Shown here: piece after piece, positions 32,101-39,916 of the stretch
Layout: each line of letters opens with the position of its first letter
How positions within the stretch are numbered: the stretch's first letter is position 1
Assembly: GCF_019834675.1 (NCBI RefSeq)
Contig: NZ_JABUBU010000018.1
Location: forward strand, 1 to 64,000
Source: Rhodococcoides corynebacterioides
GTDB taxonomy: Bacteria; Actinomycetota; Actinomycetes; Mycobacteriales; Mycobacteriaceae
Reading direction: 5' to 3'
Length of the DNA: 64,000 nucleotides
The notes under the pieces: model-generated
Seen by the model: the letters and a program-made list of their open reading frames with translations, nothing else
Told to the model about the DNA's origin: nothing
Database searches by the model: none
Position numbers and translations under genes: made by a program

Positions 32101-34055
32101 ACGATTACCTCGACATCGCCAAACGACGCTGGATGATCATCCTCGCGTGCGTCGTTGCCGGCATCGTCGCCGGAGCGGCCTACACGTCGTCGCTCACCTA
32201 CTCGTACACCGCGCAGAGCCGCATGTACGTGACCATGGCGACGGGCACGTCGGTCGCCGACTCCTACCAGGGCGGAATGGCTGCGCAGCAACGCATCACG
32301 TCGTACGTCGACCTGGTCACCAGCGATCGCGTGATGAACGACGTCATCACCGAGCTCTCGCTGGACACGACGCCGGAGGAACTCGCCTCCCGCACCACGG
32401 CGACCTTCGCACCCGCCACGGTCATCATGACCGTCGACGTCTCGGCCGACACTCCCGACCAGGCGCGCGTGATCAACGACCTCGTCGTCGCCAAGTTCCG
32501 CGACCTCGTCGGTGAGCTCGAGAGCACCCAGGCGGGCGCCGCGCCCGCCGCGAAGGTCACCGTGATCGACCCGGCCACCACGCCGTCGGCGTCCGCCGGG
32601 CCCGCCCCCACCAAGAACCTCGCCGCGGGCATGATCGTCGGCCTGCTGCTCGGCTGCGGTGTGGCGTTCCTGCGCGACCGGCTGGACAAGCGCATCCGCA
32701 CCACCGGCCAGGTCGCGGCGCTGAGCACCACGCACTTCCTCGGCGGCGTCGAGGCGTCCTCCCGCACCACCGACACCCGACGGGTCGCGCTCCGGCTCGA
32801 GGGTGTGCTCGCCGAGTCCATTCCGCGCGTCGTGGTGTTCGTCGGGTCGACGGCCGCGTCGTCGCGCCCGCGCTCGGCGGGGGCGTCCGACACCGTGCTC
32901 CCCGTGGCCCGCGCGCTCGCCGTGCTCGGCAAGTCGACCCTGATGGTCGACGCCAGCACCTCCGGCGGCGGCATCTCGTCCCGGATGCGTCCGTCTCCGA
33001 TGCCCGGCGTCGCGGACCTCGCGCACCACCGCCGCTCGGCCGCGGACCTCATCCGCCCGACGCAGGTCGACGCGCTGCGCGTGCTGCCGCTCGGCCGGGT
33101 GGACGACGACACCGCCACCTTCGTCGTCTCCCCCCGCTTCGCCACGATCCTGCAGGACCTCGGCGGCGATCACGACTACGTGCTGGTCGACGCCACCGGA
33201 ACCGCCGACGGCACCGAGGCTCTCGCGCTCGCCGCCCACGCCGACCACGCCGTCGTCGTCGTCGAGGCCGGCACCACCACGGTCGCCGACCTCGAAGAGG
33301 TGCTCACCGAGCTGCGCGACATCGGCGCGTCCGTGGCCGGCACCATCCTGGTGCCCCACCGCCCGACCAGCCGTTTCTCGCCGTCGCTGCTGCGTCGTCG
33401 TGGACCGGACGCCGCGGCCGAGACCTTGTCCCCCGCGACGCCGGCGGCCCCGCCCGCACCGGCCGTGCGCCGACCGGCCACGCCCGCGCCCGACTCCACG
33501 CCCGACGAGAACGCCTACAGCACCGAGCGGTACGACGGCGGGTCGGACACCGACCACTACCGGGACCACCGGTACGACCAGCGCGACGACGAGTGGGACG
33601 GTGACCGCGACTACCGCGACGCCGGGTCGCCCGCCGACGCCGTGACGGATCGACTGACCGTCGTCGATCACGGGCGTGACGACGTGGAGCGCGCAGCCGG
33701 TTCGGACGAGCCGGTCGCGCCCGAGGCCTCGGCGTCGGATCCCGACGGGACGCCGGGGACCGCCGACACTGCCGAGACTTCCGGGACCCCCGACGCCGCG
33801 ACCGACGACGAGCCGGCCGGCGCGAGCGAGGTCGACGAGCCCGAGGAGTCGGCCCCCACCCGCGTGGCACCCAAGCGGACCGCGCCGTCGTCGACGTCGC
33901 TGCAGCGGATGCGCTCGCGCGGAGTCGGAGGGCGGGACAAGGCGGACCGCGGCTCCGGCTCGAGAAGCACCACCGCAACCACCGACACCACCACCGACAC
34001 CGACACCGACACCACGGACAGCCGGGCGCACCACGAAGGAGTCTTCCGTCCATGA
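32091..34055 (+). CDS. Wzz/Wzc-like chain-length protein with degenerate kinase domain
   Basis: A 654-residue protein. The N-terminal Wzz domain has membrane helices at about 14-32 and 176-194 flanking a periplasmic part, with the PxxP-like PTKNLAAG before the second helix. The cytoplasmic part has the fold order of a BY-kinase: Walker A' LMVDAS (284-289) and Walker B YVLVDATG (363-370). However, the Walker A site is replaced by GSTAASSRPRSAGAS (252-266), with no GK[ST]. The last about 220 residues are acidic, Pro/Thr-rich and end in Asp-Thr repeats, with only scattered tyrosines. It probably controls chain length without kinase activity. Compare the intact kinase at 52519-54018. Confidence 0.85.
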   Translation: MGLNDYLDIAKRRWMIILACVVAGIVAGAAYTSSLTYSYTAQSRMYVTMATGTSVADSYQGGMAAQQRITSYVDLVTSDRVMNDVITELSLDTTPEELASRTTATFAPATVIMTVDVSADTPDQARVINDLVVAKFRDLVGELESTQAGAAPAAKVTVIDPATTPSASAGPAPTKNLAAGMIVGLLLGCGVAFLRDRLDKRIRTTGQVAALSTTHFLGGVEASSRTTDTRRVALRLEGVLAESIPRVVVFVGSTAASSRPRSAGASDTVLPVARALAVLGKSTLMVDASTSGGGISSRMRPSPMPGVADLAHHRRSAADLIRPTQVDALRVLPLGRVDDDTATFVVSPRFATILQDLGGDHDYVLVDATGTADGTEALALAAHADHAVVVVEAGTTTVADLEEVLTELRDIGASVAGTILVPHRPTSRFSPSLLRRRGPDAAAETLSPATPAAPPAPAVRRPATPAPDSTPDENAYSTERYDGGSDTDHYRDHRYDQRDDEWDGDRDYRDAGSPADAVTDRLTVVDHGRDDVERAAGSDEPVAPEASASDPDGTPGTADTAETSGTPDAATDDEPAGASEVDEPEESAPTRVAPKRTAPSSTSLQRMRSRGVGGRDKADRGSGSRSTTATTDTTTDTDTDTTDSRAHHEGVFRP

Positions 34056-35758
34056 GCACGTCACCGACCTGGTTCGGCGGAGCGGATCGCCCCCTCTTCG
34101 GGGTGGTGCACCTCCCGGACGACGGACGCGCACGCGCCGGGGTGCTGCTGTGCCCGCCGATGGGCAAGGAACACGTGGACACCTACCGCGGGATGAAGTT
34201 CCTCGCGCAGGAGCTGACGGCGGCCGGGTTCGCCGTACTGCGGTTCGACTATGCGGGCGTGGGTGATTCGGCGGGCGAGCAGGACGCGCCCGACGCGCTC
34301 GCGCGGTGGTCGTCGAGCATCGTCGAGGGCGTCGAGCTGCTCCGCGGTCTCGGGTGCCCCGTGGTGTCGGCCGTCGGTCTGCGGGCGGGATCGCTGCTGC
34401 TCGATCACGTCGCCGCCGACCTCGGACCCCTGCACGCGGTGGTGCTGTGGGATCCGATCGCGCGCGGGCGCGGGTACGTCCGCGAGCAGCAGGCTCTCTA
34501 CCGCCTGGGCGTCGGGTCGGATTCGGATCCGACGTCGAGCGAGAGCAGCGACCTCCACACCATCGGCCAGACCCTCGCGCGGGAAGCCGCCGCGGACCTG
34601 TCCGCGCTGAGCCTGACCGCGAGTGCCCCGAACGTCGGCACCTGGATCGCGGCCGTGCGGGAGGGGGGCGCCGGAACGCGGCTGTCCTCGATCCTCGCGG
34701 CGGCCGACGCCCGCGTGCTCGACGTGGGTCCGATGGCCGACTTCGTCTCGCCCGCGAGCTTTCTCGTGCCGATCCCGGCCGAGGCCGTGCGCCTGGTCGT
34801 CACCGCCCTCGACGAGGTGCACGACGCCGAGCCGTCCGCGGCCGTGTCCTTCACCCCGCGCCGCACCGCCACCGTGCCGACGGACCGAGGCAGCGTCGTC
34901 GAGACCATCGAGTCGCTCGGCGAGCACGGCCTGTTCGCCATCCGGACCACACCGGACGGGGCCGGCGACGGCCGCGACGCCGAGTCGGCCGTCGTGTTCT
35001 GCGCGACGGCCAACGACACCCGCATCGGGCCGGCGCGCCTGTGGGTCGACTCCGCCCGTCGCGCAGCCTCGTCCGGCCGCACCGCGCTGCGCTACGACCG
35101 CCGCGGCGCCGGCGAGACGGGTCCGGTGACCGCGAACGAGCACACCCCGATCTACTCCCCGGAGGGTGCCGACGACGTCGTGACCGCGACCCGCGCGGCG
35201 CACGACGACGCCCGCCGCGTGGTGCTGTCGGGCATCTGCTCGGGGTCGTGGAACGCGGCGTACGCGGCGAGTCGCACGGGGGCCGGGTCCGTGGTCCTGG
35301 TCAACGCCATCGGGTGGAGCTGGCGGCAGAAGAAATCGGCGGTCGGCGCCGTCGATCCGGCGACGATGGGGGTGCCCCGCACCGATCCGGAGTGGCAGAA
35401 GACGCCGCGGGCGCGCGTGAAGTTCGCGCTGCAGAAGCATCTTCCGTACCCGGCGTGGTTGCTGCTCGGTCGCCGCGGCATCACCCAGGTGCCCGAGGTG
35501 CTGCTGCGCACGCTCGTCGCCCGCGGGGTGGACACCACCGTGGTGCTCGCGCCCGCGGACCATCGGTGGTTCGTCGACCAGCGCGGCGAGGAGGGGATGC
35601 GCCGGCTCGCGCGCCGTGGCCGGGTTCCGTCCGTCGTCGCCGTGGGGGTCGGGGACCATTCCGGCTTCCACCACACGTTCCGGGGGGCGGTGACCGATGC
35701 CGTACTGCGGGCGCTGTCGGTCACCGAGGACCAGCGGGACGGGGCGCTCTCCGCATGA
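34052..35758 (+). CDS. Two-domain alpha/beta-hydrolase-like protein of the exopolysaccharide operon
   Basis: A 568-residue protein made of two alpha/beta-hydrolase domains. Domain 1 (about 1-275) has LLCPPMGKEHVDTYRGM and RFDYAGVGDS, but its nucleophile elbow reads VGLRAGSLL, with Arg where Ser should be. Domain 2 (about 290-560) has RYDRRGAGET and an elbow LSGICSGSW, with Cys at the nucleophile position and HSGFHHTF near the end. Similar hydrolases accompany exosortase and exopolysaccharide systems. It may bind or process the glycan or a thioester; domain 1 is probably not catalytic. It is coupled on both sides by ATGA overlaps. Confidence 0.78.
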   Translation: MSTSPTWFGGADRPLFGVVHLPDDGRARAGVLLCPPMGKEHVDTYRGMKFLAQELTAAGFAVLRFDYAGVGDSAGEQDAPDALARWSSSIVEGVELLRGLGCPVVSAVGLRAGSLLLDHVAADLGPLHAVVLWDPIARGRGYVREQQALYRLGVGSDSDPTSSESSDLHTIGQTLAREAAADLSALSLTASAPNVGTWIAAVREGGAGTRLSSILAAADARVLDVGPMADFVSPASFLVPIPAEAVRLVVTALDEVHDAEPSAAVSFTPRRTATVPTDRGSVVETIESLGEHGLFAIRTTPDGAGDGRDAESAVVFCATANDTRIGPARLWVDSARRAASSGRTALRYDRRGAGETGPVTANEHTPIYSPEGADDVVTATRAAHDDARRVVLSGICSGSWNAAYAASRTGAGSVVLVNAIGWSWRQKKSAVGAVDPATMGVPRTDPEWQKTPRARVKFALQKHLPYPAWLLLGRRGITQVPEVLLRTLVARGVDTTVVLAPADHRWFVDQRGEEGMRRLARRGRVPSVVAVGVGDHSGFHHTFRGAVTDAVLRALSVTEDQRDGALSA

Positions 35759-37113
35759 CCGACTCCGGATTCGATCGCCGGCGGTTGCTGCTCGGCGGCC
35801 TCGGAGCCGCGTCGCTGCCGTTGGTGGCCGCGGCGTGTGCGCGGGACGACGGCGCCGGCGGGTCCGACCCGGCGGAATTCGCCAACGCCTCCATCGGCGA
35901 CGCCCCCGCGGCCCGCAACGTCCGTGACTTCGGCGCCACCGGCGACGGCACCACCGACGACACCGCCGCGATCGCGCGGGCGTTCGACGGGCTGACCGGG
36001 CCGACCGCCGTGTACCTGCCGACGGGCACGTACCGCGTGACGTCGTGGCCGGCCATGCCCGATTACGCCACCCTGTCCGGGGACGGCGCCGACGTCACCA
36101 CCGTGCTGTACGAGCAGAACGGCACGTTGATCGAGCTGCGCGACGCCCAGCGGGTGAACTTCCGCCGGATGGGGTTCTTCCTGACCGGTCCGACGGCCAC
36201 CGGCATCGTCCTGGCCGGGTGCTTCCGCTGTTCCTTCGACTCGGTGACCATCCGGGGCAACCACTCGTCGGCGACGTTCCCGCAGTTCGTCGAGCAGCGG
36301 GGAATCGTGTTGTCCGACAACACCGGCGGCACCACGTTGACCAACTGCGACATCAACAACTTCGGGATCGGCCTGACCACCCGGACCATCCAGAACTACG
36401 TCACGGCGTCGAAGTTCACCAGCAACCGGGTCGGCGTCCTCGGCACGGGCGGGGACTTCACGGCCGGGCTGGCGCTGACCAACGTCGAGTTCGTCTCCGA
36501 CAACGATCGGAACACCACCGACAAGCACCTGGTGGTGGACGGACCCGCCAACGACTGGTGGCTCACCAACGTCTGGTTCGAGGGTTCCGACGTCGCCGTC
36601 TCGGTCGGGTCCCCGGACGTCGGCGGGCCGTCGCAGTTCGGCATGGTCAACTGCAAGGTGGCCGCGCGCACCACGTGCATCGAGCTGCGCTACTGCCGAC
36701 AGCCGTACCTGGCCAACGTGATTCTCGATCCCGATCCGAACAGCACGCCCGCCGAGGTGGTGATCGACCCGGTGCACACCCCCACCGGGACGGCGATCAA
36801 CCTGATCTCCGGCGCGAACGACGACGTCGACTTCGCGGCGTTCCCGCCCGACTGGACGGTGATCGGACGCGGCGCCGCCGCGGGAGCGACGTACAGCGGC
36901 ACCGTCGTCGCGCGCGCCACCGGCACCGACGATCTGATCCGCACCGAGCGGGACGGACGCACCACCGCGGTGGTCCGTCCCGACGGCACGTGGGTGTCCG
37001 ACGACCCCGAAGCCGGTGTGGTGCTGAAGGATTCGGACGGCGGGTACTGGCGCCTGGTCGTCGGGACGGACGGGGCGCTGCGCACCGATTCCCTCGGCCG
37101 CACCCGGCCGTAG
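35755..37113 (+). CDS. Exported right-handed beta-helix (pectate-lyase-like) protein, probable Tat lipoprotein
   Basis: A 452-residue protein. The N-terminus FDRRRLLLGGLGAASLPLVAA is a Tat signal (twin Arg), and AAAC just after may be a lipobox. DFGATGDGTTDDTAAIARAF is the opening motif of the pectate-lyase-superfamily beta-helix. It is followed by repeated Asn/Thr/Phe-rich coils, including ANDWWLTNVWFEG and GPSQFGMVNCKVAART. Such proteins cleave or bind acidic polysaccharides. As the last gene of the operon it could be an exopolysaccharide lyase or a tailspike-like binder. Its convergent paralogue lies 7 bases away. Confidence 0.83.
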   Translation: MTDSGFDRRRLLLGGLGAASLPLVAAACARDDGAGGSDPAEFANASIGDAPAARNVRDFGATGDGTTDDTAAIARAFDGLTGPTAVYLPTGTYRVTSWPAMPDYATLSGDGADVTTVLYEQNGTLIELRDAQRVNFRRMGFFLTGPTATGIVLAGCFRCSFDSVTIRGNHSSATFPQFVEQRGIVLSDNTGGTTLTNCDINNFGIGLTTRTIQNYVTASKFTSNRVGVLGTGGDFTAGLALTNVEFVSDNDRNTTDKHLVVDGPANDWWLTNVWFEGSDVAVSVGSPDVGGPSQFGMVNCKVAARTTCIELRYCRQPYLANVILDPDPNSTPAEVVIDPVHTPTGTAINLISGANDDVDFAAFPPDWTVIGRGAAAGATYSGTVVARATGTDDLIRTERDGRTTAVVRPDGTWVSDDPEAGVVLKDSDGGYWRLVVGTDGALRTDSLGRTRP

Positions 37114-37486
37114 GTTCGGCTCAGATGACCCCGAGATTCTGCCCCGTCACCTGACCGGAGTTGGAGATGGTGAGCCGCCAGCTCTTGCCGTCCGGGGAGG
37201 TCACGATCGGTCCCCCGCCGGCGGACACCGTCTTGCCGCGGCCCTGCACCGACCACCCCCGCGGGAAGGTGTTGAGCGGGAAGTCCGCGCCCTGACTGGT
37301 GATGAGGTTGACGGCGGTGCCCTCCGGGACGTTGGTCGGGTCGATGCGGATCAGGCGGGGTGTCGACTGCTGATCCGGGTCGAAGGCCACGTTGGCCAGG
37401 TAGGGCTGGCGGCAGTGCAGCAGGTCCAGCCCGACGGTGCGGGCGGCCACCTTGCAGTTGACCATGCCGAACTGCGACGGCCCGCC
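36622..37486. repeat. Long inverted repeat inside the two convergent beta-helix genes
   Basis: A 44-base identical sequence occurs at 36622-36665 and, inverted, at 37443-37486, encoding the shared GPSQFGMVNCKVAA segment. The arms are about 780 bases apart and could recombine to invert the gene ends between them. Confidence 0.7.
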
Positions 37487-38368
37487 CACGCCGGACTTGC
37501 CGATCTGCAGCGCCGTGGCCGCACCCTCGAACCAGACGTTGGTGAGCCACCAGTCGTTCGCGCGCCCGTCGACCAACAGGTGTACCGACGTCGTCTTCGG
37601 GTTGATGTCGGAGGTGAATTCGACGTTGGTGAGCGACATTCCGGACGCGAAGTTGTTGCCCGTCCCCAGCAGGGAGACCCAGTTGGTCGTGAACTTGCAG
37701 TTGGTGATGTAGGACTGGATCGCGGTCGTGGACATCGCGGTGCCGTAGTTGTTGAAGTCGCAGTTGACGAACGACGTTCCGCCCGTGTTGTTGATCAGCG
37801 ACAGGCCGCGCTGCGGCAGGAACTTCGGGTGGCTGCCCGAGGTGTGGTTGCCGCGGAAGACCACCGAGTCGAACGAGCACCGGAAGCAGTGGTCGAGGAC
37901 CACGGCCGTCGAGTTGGGGTCCAGCGAGAAGATGCCGAGGTTCTTGATCGCCACCCGCTGCTTGTCCTCGAGCGTCAGCAGCGCGCCGGACGAGGCGTGG
38001 ATGATCGTCGTCAGATCCGCGCCGGCCCCGAAGACGGTGGCGTAGTTGTCGAACTGCGGGAGCGAGCGCACCCGGTACTCGCCCGGCGGGAAGTACAGCG
38101 GCCGCCGCTGTTGCTGCGCTGCGGAATACGCCGCCGCGATGGCAGCCGTGTCGTCCGCCTGGTCGTTGCCCTGCGCGTTGAACGGTGCCGCCTTGACGCT
38201 GACCCAGCCGAGCAGCGAGCCGGGATCGGTCTCGCCCGCGGTCATCTCGACGGCCACCGGATCGCGCGACGCGCCGCCGACCAGGGCGGCCGCGCCCACC
38301 CCCGCCGCCACGCCGCCGACGAGCAGCGACCGACGCCCCATCCTGTCCGTACGCCCTGCACCCACCAT
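37121..38368 (-). CDS. Exported right-handed beta-helix (pectate-lyase-like) protein, paralogue of the convergent gene
   Basis: A 415-residue protein with a Tat-type signal (GRTDRMGRRSLLVGGVAAGV), without an obvious lipobox. After a short linker the beta-helix begins with FNAQGNDQADDTAAIAAAY and continues with FRCSFDSVVFRGNHTSG and ANDWWLTNVWFEG, which closely match the neighbour. The C-terminal domains of the two differ more. ATG 38368 was chosen for its AGGAGA site 5 bases upstream; an in-frame upstream start adds 11 residues. It is transcribed alone, opposite to the exopolysaccharide operon. Confidence 0.83.
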   Translation of the reverse strand: MVGAGRTDRMGRRSLLVGGVAAGVGAAALVGGASRDPVAVEMTAGETDPGSLLGWVSVKAAPFNAQGNDQADDTAAIAAAYSAAQQQRRPLYFPPGEYRVRSLPQFDNYATVFGAGADLTTIIHASSGALLTLEDKQRVAIKNLGIFSLDPNSTAVVLDHCFRCSFDSVVFRGNHTSGSHPKFLPQRGLSLINNTGGTSFVNCDFNNYGTAMSTTAIQSYITNCKFTTNWVSLLGTGNNFASGMSLTNVEFTSDINPKTTSVHLLVDGRANDWWLTNVWFEGAATALQIGKSGVGGPSQFGMVNCKVAARTVGLDLLHCRQPYLANVAFDPDQQSTPRLIRIDPTNVPEGTAVNLITSQGADFPLNTFPRGWSVQGRGKTVSAGGGPIVTSPDGKSWRLTISNSGQVTGQNLGVI

Positions 38369-38599
38369 GGAATCTCCTCGCTCACCCGATCGGGATGCCA
38401 CAGCCCCCGTTCACCCCGGGCACAGACAAGCACCGGGCGGACGGCGTCGGCGCGCGACTCGCCGAACGCGCTATGAGCGAAAACACATGCGGCGCAAACA
38501 GACCGACCGCCGCGATCGACAACTCGCGCTGCGCCGGACCTGCGCCCCGTTTCGGCCGGGGCGAGCCGGAAACTTACCGAGATCGGCCGAGGCGGGCGG

Positions 38600-39346
38600 T
38601 CAGGACGCTCCGAGCATCCAGCGGGGCCGCGTCCACACCTGCCAGTGCTCGAGACGCTCGAATCCGATGTGCTCGTAGAGCGGTGCACCGGGAATCGACG
38701 CCAGGCACAGATCCTCGGTGGGACCGCGTACGCCGGCATCGAGGTGCTTGACGCCCGCGACCAGCCGGGTGGCGTGACCGTGCCGCTGACGCGACGGCTC
38801 CGTCGCCAGCGTCCATCCCACCGAGATGCCCTCGGCCCGGCACAGCAGACCGCAGCACACCATCGCGTCGTCCTCCCACAGTCCGCCGAACACGACGTCG
38901 TCGCGGGCGAGCAGATCCTCGGTGAAGACGGCCCCGGCCAGATCGCGGCCGAGCCCGAAGGCGTCGGCGGCCAGTTCGCGCGTTCGGGGCAGGTCCGCCG
39001 GCGTGATCTCGCGCACGCTGTCGGCGGCGACACCCGCGTTGGCGGCGCGCCGCATGAGCGGCATCGCGCGCGCGGCGACCCACCCCGCGTCGGCCAACAC
39101 CTGGGCGCCGGACAGGCCTTCGCCGGCGAGCATGATCAGACCGGGAACGCCCAGGCTCGCGAGCGCGTCCTTGGCCTCGGTGACCAGAACGCGCACGTCA
39201 CCGCCGTGCACCAGCGCAATGTTGTAGTCGATCTGCTGCGCACCGCTGAACGCGAGCCAGTGGTGATCGCCCATCTCGTGCGACGCGACGGCCCACGGAG
39301 CGGCTGACTCGCCGAAGGCGCGGCGGATGCGGTGAAGATCGGACAC
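38600..39346 (-). CDS. GNAT-family N-acetyltransferase
   Basis: A 248-residue protein. The C-terminal half has the acetyl-CoA-binding pattern ISVGWTLATEPSRQRHGHAT (R/Q-x-x-G/H-x-A/G type) and YEHIGFERLEHWQVW, typical of GNAT enzymes. The N-terminal half (HEMGDHHWLAFSGA, IDYNIALVHG) looks like a second, divergent GNAT-like lobe. GTG 39346 is preceded by GAGG; GTG 39355 is an equal candidate. The substrate is unknown. Its position between a beta-helix gene and the second carrier-protein gene leaves room for a role in polysaccharide or aminoacyl modification. Confidence 0.75.
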   Translation of the reverse strand: MSDLHRIRRAFGESAAPWAVASHEMGDHHWLAFSGAQQIDYNIALVHGGDVRVLVTEAKDALASLGVPGLIMLAGEGLSGAQVLADAGWVAARAMPLMRRAANAGVAADSVREITPADLPRTRELAADAFGLGRDLAGAVFTEDLLARDDVVFGGLWEDDAMVCCGLLCRAEGISVGWTLATEPSRQRHGHATRLVAGVKHLDAGVRGPTEDLCLASIPGAPLYEHIGFERLEHWQVWTRPRWMLGAS

Positions 39347-39405
39347 AACGGACACCTCGACAGCGTATCGGTTCCTTCTCGGGGCCGGAAACCTTCGTGC
39401 GGTAT

Positions 39406-39430
39406 GGAAACGACTCGTATATAGTTCCCC
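39406..39430 (+). promoter_or_regulatory. Near-palindromic element upstream of the second carrier protein
   Basis: GGAAAC-N12-GTTCCC is an imperfect inverted repeat sharing the ACTCGT-R-TAT core, flanks and spacing with the element at 18572-18597 before the first carrier-protein gene. The chosen GTG start is 154 bases downstream, which leaves a long leader. Confidence 0.5.
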
Positions 39431-39583
39431 GTGACGACCGAGGCGCTCCGCAGCAGCGGACCGCATCAGTTTCTCACCGGTCGTCGACGGGTGTCGCCGC
39501 GGGGCGCAGACGGCCGTCGGCGGGCGGATCCGATCAGCGGACCTTCACGGTCCCAGGTACTTCGCAGGCAAGGAGTGAGCCCC

Positions 39584-39916
39584 GTGACGCAGTCGGCGCC
39601 CGCACCGAACGACGCCCCCGCTGCCTCCCACGATCACCTCGTGCGGAGTTCGCTGCAGCGCGCGGGTCGACTTCCCGTCGACGCCTGGACGCTCGCGGAC
39701 ACCGACGATCTGTTCGACGCCGGTCTCACCTCGCACGCCAGCGTCGCCCTGCTGGTCGACCTCGAGGACGCCATCGGCGTCGAGTTCCCGGACGCGCTGC
39801 TCCGCAAGTCCACCTTCTCCTCGATCGCCACCATTCGCGCTGCACTCGCTCGCGTGCAGGAAGGCCGCGGCGGCCTGGACACCTCGGCCGTCGCCGTGCC
39901 GGGAAGCCGTCGATGA
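39584..39916 (+). CDS. Second acyl carrier protein, coupled to the priming sugar transferase
   Basis: A 110-residue carrier protein. After a 15-residue Ala/Pro-rich N-terminus it matches the first ACP closely: DDLFDAGLTSHASV, with attachment Ser50, then VEFPDALLRKSTFSSIATI. GTG 39584 follows AAGGAG by 8 bases. The frame is open back to 39431, but the extra part is Arg-rich and not ACP-like. The stop overlaps the ATG of the sugar transferase, so the two are co-translated. No ligase gene lies beside it, so it may be charged by the ligase at 20100-21047, in cis or through the first ACP. Confidence 0.83.
   Translation: MTQSAPAPNDAPAASHDHLVRSSLQRAGRLPVDAWTLADTDDLFDAGLTSHASVALLVDLEDAIGVEFPDALLRKSTFSSIATIRAALARVQEGRGGLDTSAVAVPGSRR

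Noticed and set aside
39431..39916. A 161-residue form of the second carrier protein
   Set aside because: The first about 50 codons are Arg/Gly/Ser-rich and unlike any ACP; a good AAGGAG site precedes GTG 39584, which gives a normal carrier protein.
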